A stretch of 6,700 nt of DNA, taken from positions 1 through 6,700 of the forward strand of contig JBIOYL010000081.1 in NCBI GenBank assembly GCA_044870185.1, written 5' to 3'. The notes under the pieces were generated by a model. The model saw only the letters and a program-made list of their open reading frames with translations. It searched no databases and was not told the origin of the DNA. Below are positions 1-5,468 of this stretch, one piece after another. Numbering within the stretch: position 1 is the stretch's first letter; each line of letters begins with the position of its first letter. This stretch comes from JBIOYL01 sp044870185 (GTDB lineage: Bacteria; Actinomycetota; CALGFH01). Both the position numbers and the translations under genes were made by a program.

Positions 1-1232
1 GGCAGGCCGGCGAGCAGGCCGTGGCCGACCAGGCGGCGGCACAGCTCGGCCGGGTCGGCGGGCAGCCGGACCACGAACTCCTTGTAGAAGGGCTTGTCCG
101 GGAAGGCCAGCCGGACGCCGGGCAGGGCGGTCAGCCGGTCGGCCGCATAGCGGGCCGTCCGCAGGCACAGCCGCCCGAGCTCCTCCAGCCCCTGCGGGCC
201 GAGCCAGGACAGGTACACCGCGGCGGCGATCGCGTTGAGCGTCTGGTTGGTGCAGATGTTGCTGGTCGCCTTCTCGCGGCGGATGTGCTGCTCGCGGGCC
301 TGGAGGGTGAGCACGAAGCCGCGCCGCCCGGCACGGTCGAGCGTCTGGCCGACCAGCCGGCCGGGCAGCCGGCGCACGTCGGCCGCGGCGCAGGCGAGGA
401 AGCCGAAGGCGGGGCCGCCGAAGCTCGGATGGTTGCCGAGCGCCTGCCCCTCCCCCACCACGATGTCGGCGCCCTGCCGGCCGGGCGGCTCGACCAGCCC
501 CACCACCAGCGGGTCCAGGGTCACGACCAGGCGGGCGCCGGCCGCGTGGGCGACCGCGGCCGCGCCGGCCACGTCCTCGATCACGCCGAGGAAGTTCGGC
601 TGGGCCAGGACGACGGCGGCGGTCTGGCCGCCGGCCCGGCTGCGCGCCTCCTCCAGGTCGGTGGTGCCGGCCAGCGCGCCGACCTCGACCAGCTTGAGGT
701 CCAGGCCCCGGCTGTAGGTGTCGAGCAGCTCGCGGACGCGCGGGGCGACGGCCGCGCTGACCAGGAGCTCGTGGCGGCGGGTGGCGGCCACCGCCATCAT
801 CGCCGCCTCGGCGACCGCCGACGCCCCGTCGTACAGCGAGGCGTTGGAGACCTCCAGGCCGGTCAGCTCGCTGATCAGCGTCTGGTACTCGAACAGCGCC
901 TGGAGCACGCCCTGGCTCGCCTCGGGCTGGTAGGGGGTGTAGGCGGTGGCCAGCTCGCCCCGGCCGGCCAGATACCAGACCACGGCGGGCACGTAGTGGT
1001 CGTAGACGCCGGCGCCGAGAAAGCAGGTCAGCTCGTCGAGGTGGCGGTTGCGGGCCGCCAGCCGGGCCAGCTCGGCGGCCACCTCCTGCTCGGCGTGGGG
1101 TCGGGGCAGGTCGAGCCCGGCCGGGGCGCGCAGGTGCGCCGGGATCGGCTCGAAGAGCTCGTCGAGGTCGCTGATGCCGAGCCGTTCGAGCATGCGCTGC
1201 ACGTCGGCGTCGGTGTGGGGCGTGTACGCCAA
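1..1232 (-). CDS. gcvPA: Glycine dehydrogenase (decarboxylating) subunit 1, incomplete, left-arm mirror copy
   Basis: This is the base-for-base mirror of the gene at 5469-6700. It reads leftward from a TTG start at 1232-1230 and is cut by the window's left edge after 410 codons. Its ribosome binding site is at 1241-1247 on the minus strand. The protein is the P-protein alpha subunit with the same motifs (GAGVYDHYVPA, YTPYQPE, REKATSNICTNQ) as the right-arm copy. Two identical truncated copies pointing away from a perfect palindrome centre should not be counted as two genes: this one is almost certainly the same locus represented twice. Confidence 0.93.
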   Translation of the reverse strand, partial: MAYTPHTDADVQRMLERLGISDLDELFEPIPAHLRAPAGLDLPRPHAEQEVAAELARLAARNRHLDELTCFLGAGVYDHYVPAVVWYLAGRGELATAYTPYQPEASQGVLQALFEYQTLISELTGLEVSNASLYDGASAVAEAAMMAVAATRRHELLVSAAVAPRVRELLDTYSRGLDLKLVEVGALAGTTDLEEARSRAGGQTAAVVLAQPNFLGVIEDVAGAAAVAHAAGARLVVTLDPLVVGLVEPPGRQGADIVVGEGQALGNHPSFGGPAFGFLACAAADVRRLPGRLVGQTLDRAGRRGFVLTLQAREQHIRREKATSNICTNQTLNAIAAAVYLSWLGPQGLEELGRLCLRTARYAADRLTALPGVRLAFPDKPFYKEFVVRLPADPAELCRRLVGHGLLAGL

Positions 1233-1370
1233 GGAGGTTCCCTTCCTGTCGCTGCCCCGGTCGTGGCACCGGCGGGCGGCGCCGCCCTCGGCCGCCGGGG
1301 CTGTCGCTGCGGGCGGTGCGTCGTGCCGGCGTCCCCGGTCGTCCCGGGGACCTCCGGCTGGCCAGGGGCG
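1233..1370 (-). promoter_or_regulatory. Structured 5' leader of gcvPA, left-arm mirror
   Basis: The mirror of the right-arm leader. The main hairpin is at 1325-1358 (minus strand), the secondary stem at 1269-1298. It holds the same direct 10-mer repeats and no gene. Together with the promoter and the small hairpin at 1431-1446, it accounts for the 266-bp gap 1233-1498. Confidence 0.33.
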
Positions 1371-1375
1371 CCCCG

Positions 1376-1404
1376 ATTACATCACCGGCCTGTGCCCCCC
1401 GCAA
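1376..1404 (-). promoter_or_regulatory. Extended -10 promoter of gcvPA, left-arm mirror
   Basis: On the minus strand, TTGCGG (1399-1404) and TGTAAT (1376-1381) are 17 bp apart, with the extended -10 TG at 1383-1384. It is identical to the right-arm promoter and drives the leftward gcvPA copy. Confidence 0.53.
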
Positions 1405-1430
1405 CGACGCCCCGGCGGCGGGTCGGGCCG

Positions 1431-1446
1431 GCCGCCCGCTGGCGGC
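1431..1446 (-). terminator. Small hairpin after the nuclease-like gene, left-arm mirror
   Basis: The mirror of the 6-bp stem with AGCG loop described on the right arm. It lies downstream of the leftward nuclease-like gene, lacks a U-tract and is weakly supported. Confidence 0.23.
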
Positions 1447-1498
1447 GCGATGGTGTGGCGATGGCGGCTCGAGCGCCCCGCGGCGGACCGTGGCCGGA

Positions 1499-2029
1499 TC
1501 AGCGGGCGCGGCGGGGCTTGGGGAGGTCGACGGTGGCCAGGCGGTGGACCTCCGGGTCGACGGCCAGCAGCGCCTCGGCCTCCCCGGCCGGTGGTCGGGG
1601 AGGCCGGCTCGGAGCGGGCGGCAGCCCCTCACCTGCCCGGACGGGCGGCGCGGCGGCATGGGGGAGCTGGCTTGGTGGCTCGAGGCCGTACTTGACGAGC
1701 AGCCACAGGTAGTCGCGCTGGTACAGCACCTTGATGCGCACGTCCGGGTAGAGCTCGCGCAGCCGCCGCACCTTGCGGTTCTTCTTGGTCACCAGCTTCT
1801 GGCTCAGCGTCGTGATCTCGATGTACAGGTCGTAGGCGGGCAGGTAGAAGTCGGGCCGGAACTGCGCGGTCGGGTTGCCGTCGTCGTCCCACTCGATGGG
1901 GAACGCGGTCGGCTCGTACTGCCACTGGATCTGGTAGAAGTCGAGCAGGCGGGCGAACTGGCGCTCGGAGTTGTGTGCGAAGGCGGACCGAGGGGCGGCA
2001 GGCGCCCGGTCGGCCTGCGCGGCGCTCAC
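1499..2029 (-). CDS. PD-(D/E)XK nuclease-like small protein, left-arm mirror copy
   Basis: Identical in sequence to the 176-aa product of the right arm. It reads leftward from GTG at 2029-2027, which overlaps the MerR stop (2028-2026) by four bases. It carries the same residues: E22, D60 in RPDFYLP, E71 in YIEIT with T73 where a catalytic lysine is expected, the basic helix at 78-86, and a Pro/Ala/Arg-rich tail. It is the same gene seen through the fold-back rather than a paralogue. Confidence 0.78.
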   Translation of the reverse strand: MSAAQADRAPAAPRSAFAHNSERQFARLLDFYQIQWQYEPTAFPIEWDDDGNPTAQFRPDFYLPAYDLYIEITTLSQKLVTKKNRKVRRLRELYPDVRIKVLYQRDYLWLLVKYGLEPPSQLPHAAAPPVRAGEGLPPAPSRPPRPPAGEAEALLAVDPEVHRLATVDLPKPRRAR

Positions 2030-2604
2030 GGGCGGGTGGCCCTCCGGCGCCCCGAGCCACCGGCCTTCGCGGCGGCCAGGGCGGCGGGCGCTGCCGTCCC
2101 GGCGGCCTCGGGCAGCGCGGCGGCGGCGGGCGTCGCCTGGGCGCCGGCCGAGCGCTCGTCGGCCGGCAGGTGGGCGACGTCGCCCTCGGTGTCCTGCCAC
2201 ACCCGGCCGACCGCGATGCCGAAGAACACCCCCTGACCGTGGGAGAGGACGTCGACGACCTCCTCGCCGGACTGGCAGGCGTAGATGCGCTGGCCGTCGG
2301 AGACGAGGGTGACGTCGGACAGCGGTCGTCCCGCGCCGCCGGCCCGCAGGTAGCCGATCGCCTCGCGGATGCGCTGCAACGACACGCCGGCGTCGAGCAG
2401 GCGCTTGATGATGCGCAGCTCGACCAGGTCCCCGAAGCTGTACAGGCGCTGGCTGCCCGAGCCGTCGGCCGCCCGGATGGACGGGGTGACCAGGCCGGTG
2501 CGCGCCCAATAGTCGAGCTGCCGATAGGTGATGCCGACCAGCCGGCACACGGTCGGCCCACGGTAGCCCGACTCCGATGGCGCCGGAGACGAGCGCACGG
2601 CCAT
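2026..2604 (-). CDS. MerR-family transcriptional regulator (Rv1830/ResR-like), left-arm mirror copy
   Basis: The mirror of the 192-aa regulator on the right arm, with identical protein: winged helix-turn-helix at residues 14-87, the Rv1830-type segment around 92-132 and a low-complexity C-terminal tail. It starts at ATG 2604-2602 with the minus-strand site GGAAGGGG (2610-2617). Two identical regulators diverging from one centre would be remarkable if real, but the exact identity extends through all non-coding bases, which argues for a duplicated assembly. Confidence 0.9.
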   Translation of the reverse strand: MAVRSSPAPSESGYRGPTVCRLVGITYRQLDYWARTGLVTPSIRAADGSGSQRLYSFGDLVELRIIKRLLDAGVSLQRIREAIGYLRAGGAGRPLSDVTLVSDGQRIYACQSGEEVVDVLSHGQGVFFGIAVGRVWQDTEGDVAHLPADERSAGAQATPAAAALPEAAGTAAPAALAAAKAGGSGRRRATRP

Positions 2605-2640
2605 TGCGTCCCCTTCCAGGCCGGGAATTACAGCAATGTG

Positions 2641-2669
2641 AGCTTACAGGCTCGACGCCGGTGCATCAA
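2641..2669 (-). promoter_or_regulatory. Promoter of the MerR gene, left-arm mirror
   Basis: On the minus strand, TTGATG (2664-2669) and TAAGCT (2641-2646) are 17 bp apart. It is the same promoter as on the right arm, with the same imperfect dyad over the -35 region (2652-2676). Confidence 0.57.
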
Positions 2670-2694
2670 CCGTCAACGACAAGTCGGCTGTGAA

Positions 2695-2712
2695 CCGACC
2701 GGCGACGGTCGG
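2695..2712 (-). terminator. Hairpin after the DUF151 gene, left-arm mirror
   Basis: The mirror of the 7-bp stem with TCGC loop that follows the DUF151 stop codon. No U-tract; terminator function is inferred from position only. Confidence 0.38.
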
Positions 2713-2744
2713 CGGCTCGACCTGAGCTGGAACCTGAAGGCCCG

Positions 2745-3218
2745 TTACTCGAAGTCCTCCGGGCTCACCTGGTCCAGGAACTGGCGGAACTTCTCGACCT
2801 CCTGTTCCTCGTCGTCGCTCTTGATCAGGATCGACGCCTCCCGCAGGACGCCCTCCTCGGCGAAGATCGGGGTGTTCGCCCGCACGGCAAGCGCGATCGC
2901 ATCGCTTGGGCGGCTGGAGACCGAGTAGTGCGAGCCGTTCTGGCTCAGCTCGATGGTGGCGTAGAAGGTGCCTTCCTTGAGCTCGGTGATCACCACCCGC
3001 TCGATCGAGACGGTGAGCTCGTCGAGCAGGTTCTTCATGAGGTCATGGGTGAGCGGCCGGGCGGTGGCGACGCCCTGGAGGGCGAACGCGATCGCGGTCG
3101 CCTCCACGTTGCCGATCCAGATCGGCAGGAAGCGCTCGCCGTCGCGCTCTTTCAGCAGCACGATCGGCGTCTGCGTGGGCAGCTCGATCCGTACGCCGAC
3201 CAGCGTCAGCTCGACCAA
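2745..3218 (-). CDS. Bifunctional nuclease family protein (DUF151), left-arm mirror copy
   Basis: Identical to the 157-aa right-arm protein. It reads leftward from TTG at 3218-3216 with the ribosome binding site GAAGGAG at 3226-3232 on the minus strand. All DUF151 signatures (LPIWIGNVEATAIA, RPLTHDLMKNLL, SSRPSDAIALAVR) are present. The divergent pair of identical genes around 3350/3351 is a product of the palindrome, so a single copy should be assumed in the genome. Confidence 0.91.
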   Translation of the reverse strand: MVELTLVGVRIELPTQTPIVLLKERDGERFLPIWIGNVEATAIAFALQGVATARPLTHDLMKNLLDELTVSIERVVITELKEGTFYATIELSQNGSHYSVSSRPSDAIALAVRANTPIFAEEGVLREASILIKSDDEEQEVEKFRQFLDQVSPEDFE

Positions 3219-3250
3219 GGCGCAACTCCTTCGAGCGTCAGATGGTGGGC

Positions 3251-3273
3251 CGGGCGCCCGGTTTGGGCGCCCG
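3251..3273 (-). other. GC hairpin upstream of the DUF151 gene, left-arm mirror
   Basis: The mirror of the double GGGCGCCC hairpin (9-bp stem, 5-nt loop) upstream of the leftward DUF151 gene. Its role as leader hairpin, operator or terminator is unresolved. Confidence 0.42.
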
Positions 3274-3427
3274 CTCCGAGGCTATCAGACGCCTCCATCG
3301 CGCGCGACAGCGTGGGCCGGCTCCGGTCGATTTCGCGGCCGACGCCGCCGCGGCGGCGTCGGCCGCGAAATCGACCGGAGCCGGCCCACGCTGTCGCGCG
3401 CGATGGAGGCGTCTGATAGCCTCGGAG

Positions 3428-3450
3428 CGGGCGCCCAAACCGGGCGCCCG
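3428..3450 (+). other. GC hairpin upstream of the DUF151 gene
   Basis: A 9-bp stem, CGGGCGCCC (3428-3436) against GGGCGCCCG (3442-3450), closes a 5-nt AAACC loop. The octamer GGGCGCCC is itself palindromic and occurs twice here, so the site could be a leader hairpin, a pair of operator half-sites, or the terminator of a gene beyond the junction. No T-run follows, so it is not a canonical intrinsic terminator. It ends 32 nt before the TTG start. Confidence 0.45.
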
Positions 3451-3482
3451 GCCCACCATCTGACGCTCGAAGGAGTTGCGCC

Positions 3483-3956
3483 TTGGTCGAGCTGACGCTG
3501 GTCGGCGTACGGATCGAGCTGCCCACGCAGACGCCGATCGTGCTGCTGAAAGAGCGCGACGGCGAGCGCTTCCTGCCGATCTGGATCGGCAACGTGGAGG
3601 CGACCGCGATCGCGTTCGCCCTCCAGGGCGTCGCCACCGCCCGGCCGCTCACCCATGACCTCATGAAGAACCTGCTCGACGAGCTCACCGTCTCGATCGA
3701 GCGGGTGGTGATCACCGAGCTCAAGGAAGGCACCTTCTACGCCACCATCGAGCTGAGCCAGAACGGCTCGCACTACTCGGTCTCCAGCCGCCCAAGCGAT
3801 GCGATCGCGCTTGCCGTGCGGGCGAACACCCCGATCTTCGCCGAGGAGGGCGTCCTGCGGGAGGCGTCGATCCTGATCAAGAGCGACGACGAGGAACAGG
3901 AGGTCGAGAAGTTCCGCCAGTTCCTGGACCAGGTGAGCCCGGAGGACTTCGAGTAA
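3483..3956 (+). CDS. Bifunctional nuclease family protein (DUF151), right-arm copy
   Basis: A complete 157-aa protein of the DUF151/BFN family (TM0160-like fold). Some members, notably in plants, have been reported to have DNase and RNase activity; the bacterial role is not settled. Family signatures are clear: the N-terminal block VELTLVGVRIELPT with PIVLLKE (residues 2-24), the core LPIWIGNVEATAIA (31-44), RPLTHDLMKNLL (54-65), and SSRPSDAIALAVR followed by PIFAEE (101-122). The C-terminus (about 132-157) is strongly acidic. The TTG start is chosen because GAAGGAG (3469-3475) lies 7 nt upstream and because the family begins at this MVE-type N-terminus. It sits upstream of a MerR gene in the same order as Rv1829-Rv1830. 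It is soluble, with no signal peptide or membrane segment. The family assignment is firm; catalytic activity here is unproven. Confidence 0.93.
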   Translation: MVELTLVGVRIELPTQTPIVLLKERDGERFLPIWIGNVEATAIAFALQGVATARPLTHDLMKNLLDELTVSIERVVITELKEGTFYATIELSQNGSHYSVSSRPSDAIALAVRANTPIFAEEGVLREASILIKSDDEEQEVEKFRQFLDQVSPEDFE

Positions 3957-3988
3957 CGGGCCTTCAGGTTCCAGCTCAGGTCGAGCCG

Positions 3989-4006
3989 CCGACCGTCGCC
4001 GGTCGG
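3989..4006 (+). terminator. Hairpin after the DUF151 gene, possible terminator
   Basis: CCGACCG (3989-3995) pairs with CGGTCGG (4000-4006) around a TCGC tetraloop, 33 nt after the stop codon and before the next promoter. There is no U-tract, as is common for putative terminators in high-GC actinobacteria. The position fits termination, but the function is inferred only from placement. Confidence 0.4.
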
Positions 4007-4031
4007 TTCACAGCCGACTTGTCGTTGACGG

Positions 4032-4060
4032 TTGATGCACCGGCGTCGAGCCTGTAAGCT
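4032..4060 (+). promoter_or_regulatory. Promoter of the MerR gene
   Basis: A -35 element TTGATG (4032-4037) and a -10 element TAAGCT (4055-4060) are separated by 17 bp, which fits a housekeeping sigma factor of the sigma70/HrdB/SigA type. Transcription would start near 4067, giving a leader of about 30 nt. An imperfect dyad, TTGACG (4025-4030) against CGTCGA (4044-4049) with one mismatch, straddles the -35. It could be an operator for autoregulation by the MerR protein, but this is speculative. Confidence 0.6.
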
Positions 4061-4096
4061 CACATTGCTGTAATTCCCGGCCTGGAAGGGGACGCA

Positions 4097-4675
4097 ATGG
4101 CCGTGCGCTCGTCTCCGGCGCCATCGGAGTCGGGCTACCGTGGGCCGACCGTGTGCCGGCTGGTCGGCATCACCTATCGGCAGCTCGACTATTGGGCGCG
4201 CACCGGCCTGGTCACCCCGTCCATCCGGGCGGCCGACGGCTCGGGCAGCCAGCGCCTGTACAGCTTCGGGGACCTGGTCGAGCTGCGCATCATCAAGCGC
4301 CTGCTCGACGCCGGCGTGTCGTTGCAGCGCATCCGCGAGGCGATCGGCTACCTGCGGGCCGGCGGCGCGGGACGACCGCTGTCCGACGTCACCCTCGTCT
4401 CCGACGGCCAGCGCATCTACGCCTGCCAGTCCGGCGAGGAGGTCGTCGACGTCCTCTCCCACGGTCAGGGGGTGTTCTTCGGCATCGCGGTCGGCCGGGT
4501 GTGGCAGGACACCGAGGGCGACGTCGCCCACCTGCCGGCCGACGAGCGCTCGGCCGGCGCCCAGGCGACGCCCGCCGCCGCCGCGCTGCCCGAGGCCGCC
4601 GGGACGGCAGCGCCCGCCGCCCTGGCCGCCGCGAAGGCCGGTGGCTCGGGGCGCCGGAGGGCCACCCGCCCGTGA
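4097..4675 (+). CDS. MerR-family transcriptional regulator (Rv1830/ResR-like), right-arm copy
   Basis: A complete 192-aa DNA-binding regulator. The winged helix-turn-helix covers about residues 14-87. It includes the recognition segment GITYRQLDYWARTGLV (24-39) followed by TPSIR, then GSGSQRLYSFGDLVELRIIK (48-67) and a helix DAGVSLQRIREAIGYL (71-86). This matches the Rv1830 type rather than metal-sensing MerR proteins: there is no cysteine-rich metal loop. A domain around 92-132 (SDGQRIYACQSGEEVVDVL, then GQGVFFGIAVG) is also typical of Rv1830 relatives. The last 55 or so residues are Ala/Pro-rich and probably disordered. Rv1830 of M. tuberculosis (ResR) has been linked to antibiotic resilience and control of whiB2; whether this protein shares those targets is unknown. 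The ATG start has GGAAGGGG (4084-4091) just upstream. The TGA stop overlaps the next gene's GTG. Confidence 0.92.
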   Translation: MAVRSSPAPSESGYRGPTVCRLVGITYRQLDYWARTGLVTPSIRAADGSGSQRLYSFGDLVELRIIKRLLDAGVSLQRIREAIGYLRAGGAGRPLSDVTLVSDGQRIYACQSGEEVVDVLSHGQGVFFGIAVGRVWQDTEGDVAHLPADERSAGAQATPAAAALPEAAGTAAPAALAAAKAGGSGRRRATRP

Positions 4676-5202
4676 GCGCCGCGCAGGCCGACCGGGCGCC
4701 TGCCGCCCCTCGGTCCGCCTTCGCACACAACTCCGAGCGCCAGTTCGCCCGCCTGCTCGACTTCTACCAGATCCAGTGGCAGTACGAGCCGACCGCGTTC
4801 CCCATCGAGTGGGACGACGACGGCAACCCGACCGCGCAGTTCCGGCCCGACTTCTACCTGCCCGCCTACGACCTGTACATCGAGATCACGACGCTGAGCC
4901 AGAAGCTGGTGACCAAGAAGAACCGCAAGGTGCGGCGGCTGCGCGAGCTCTACCCGGACGTGCGCATCAAGGTGCTGTACCAGCGCGACTACCTGTGGCT
5001 GCTCGTCAAGTACGGCCTCGAGCCACCAAGCCAGCTCCCCCATGCCGCCGCGCCGCCCGTCCGGGCAGGTGAGGGGCTGCCGCCCGCTCCGAGCCGGCCT
5101 CCCCGACCACCGGCCGGGGAGGCCGAGGCGCTGCTGGCCGTCGACCCGGAGGTCCACCGCCTGGCCACCGTCGACCTCCCCAAGCCCCGCCGCGCCCGCT
5201 GA
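4672..5202 (+). CDS. PD-(D/E)XK nuclease-like small protein coupled to the MerR gene, right-arm copy
   Basis: A 176-aa protein of unproven function. The GTG start at 4672 overlaps the MerR stop as GTGA, indicating translational coupling; earlier starts would run through the MerR gene. Residues about 20-115 form a compact alpha/beta domain: a helix with SERQFARLLDFY (21-32), a strand with WQYEP (36-40), RPDFYLP (58-64), YIEIT (69-73), a basic helix (K78, K82, K83, N84, R85, K86) and a strand with VRIKVLY (97-103). The order E22, D60, E71 resembles the PD-(D/E)XK nuclease core, but the usual lysine two residues after the glutamate is T73. Residues about 118-176 are a Pro/Ala/Arg-rich tail. From memory, similar domains occur fused to hypoxanthine phosphoribosyltransferases in some actinobacteria; I could not check this. 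It could be a nuclease with a relocated lysine or an inactive nucleic-acid-binding domain. The gene holds the slot of Rv1831, but homology to it is not evident. Confidence 0.8.
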   Translation: MSAAQADRAPAAPRSAFAHNSERQFARLLDFYQIQWQYEPTAFPIEWDDDGNPTAQFRPDFYLPAYDLYIEITTLSQKLVTKKNRKVRRLRELYPDVRIKVLYQRDYLWLLVKYGLEPPSQLPHAAAPPVRAGEGLPPAPSRPPRPPAGEAEALLAVDPEVHRLATVDLPKPRRAR

Positions 5203-5254
5203 TCCGGCCACGGTCCGCCGCGGGGCGCTCGAGCCGCCATCGCCACACCATCGC

Positions 5255-5270
5255 GCCGCCAGCGGGCGGC
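5255..5270 (+). terminator. Small hairpin after the nuclease-like gene, possible terminator
   Basis: GCCGCC (5255-5260) pairs with GGCGGC (5265-5270) around a 4-nt AGCG loop, about 50 nt after the stop and upstream of the gcvPA promoter. It has no U-tract and the surroundings are GC-rich, so chance formation is quite possible. Confidence 0.25.
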
Positions 5271-5296
5271 CGGCCCGACCCGCCGCCGGGGCGTCG

Positions 5297-5325
5297 TTGC
5301 GGGGGGCACAGGCCGGTGATGTAAT
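5297..5325 (+). promoter_or_regulatory. Extended -10 promoter of gcvPA
   Basis: TTGCGG (5297-5302) lies 17 bp from TGTAAT (5320-5325), and a TG at 5317-5318 one base before the -10 makes an extended -10 element. Such an AT-containing hexamer stands out in this GC-rich gap. Transcription would begin near 5332, giving gcvPA its own promoter apart from the MerR operon. The palindrome GGGGCGCCCC (5327-5336) covers the expected start site and could be an operator. Confidence 0.55.
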
Positions 5326-5331
5326 CGGGGC

Positions 5332-5468
5332 GCCCCTGGCCAGCCGGAGGTCCCCGGGACGACCGGGGACGCCGGCACGACGCACCGCCCGCAGCGACAG
5401 CCCCGGCGGCCGAGGGCGGCGCCGCCCGCCGGTGCCACGACCGGGGCAGCGACAGGAAGGGAACCTCC
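5332..5468 (+). promoter_or_regulatory. Long structured 5' leader of gcvPA
   Basis: These roughly 137 nt contain no gene. The strongest structure is GTCCCCGG (5350-5357) with CCGGGGAC (5363-5370), 5-nt loop, extended below a small internal loop by GCCGG (5343-5347) with CCGGC (5372-5376). A second candidate pairs CCGGCGG (5403-5409) with CCGCCGG (5426-5432) and competes with the self-complementary 14-mer at 5414-5427. GGCAC (5374-5378) can also pair with GTGCC (5432-5436). Two 10-mers are directly repeated: ACGACCGGGG (5359-5368, 5437-5446) and GCAGCGACAG (5391-5400, 5446-5455). The second copy of the latter runs into the ribosome binding site AGGAAGG (5454-5460). I do not see the conserved core of a glycine riboswitch. 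Alternative folds suggest regulation, but high GC alone can produce them. Confidence 0.35.

Larger units (their letters stand above)
3219..3482. other. Head-to-head intergenic region containing the palindrome junction
   Basis: These 264 bp lie between the two divergent copies of the DUF151 gene. Only one half (132 bp) is independent sequence: the upstream region of that gene. The half from 3351 has a possible -10 element TAGCCT (3417-3422) without a convincing -35, then a GC hairpin and the ribosome binding site GAAGGAG (3469-3475). No gene is recognisable here; the short frames that cross 3350/3351 exist only because of the fold-back. In actinobacteria the gene normally upstream is another MerR regulator (Rv1828/FtsR type). 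Its 3' end could lie just beyond the junction, but I cannot identify it in these bases. Confidence 0.7.

Noticed and set aside
21..1712. 563-aa open frame on the plus strand (mirror 4989-6680 on the minus strand)
   Set aside because: It lies antisense to gcvPA, its leader and the end of the nuclease-like gene. Its composition is Gly/Ala/Arg/Gln-rich with no recognisable domain. Such long antisense frames are usual in high-GC DNA.
3337..3364. Hairpin telomere, transposon end or CRISPR-type repeat at the centre
   Set aside because: There is no transposase, telomere resolvase, target-site duplication or repeated spacer structure nearby, and the sequence is ordinary upstream DNA of a housekeeping gene cluster.
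3417..3422. Promoter -10 TAGCCT for the DUF151 gene
   Set aside because: The hexamer fits TANNNT, but no acceptable -35 lies 16-18 bp upstream, so it is noted but not called.
3219..3482. Divergent promoter region controlling two real opposing operons
   Set aside because: The two sides are exact mirror copies including all non-coding bases. The divergence is better explained by a duplicated assembly than by biology.
3206..3495. Open frames running through the centre (for example 3242-3463, 2968-3495 and their mirrors)
   Set aside because: They exist only because the sequence folds back at 3350/3351, are symmetric on both strands and match no recognisable family.
4153..5202. 349-aa extended form of the nuclease-like protein starting inside the MerR gene (mirror 1499-2548)
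   Set aside because: Its first 173 residues are an arginine/proline-rich shadow of the MerR gene in another frame. The GTG at 4672, overlapping the MerR stop, is the sensible start.
5332..5468. Glycine riboswitch upstream of gcvPA
   Set aside because: Expected from function, but I cannot find the conserved glycine-aptamer core sequences. Only generic GC hairpins are visible, so it is annotated as an unassigned structured leader.
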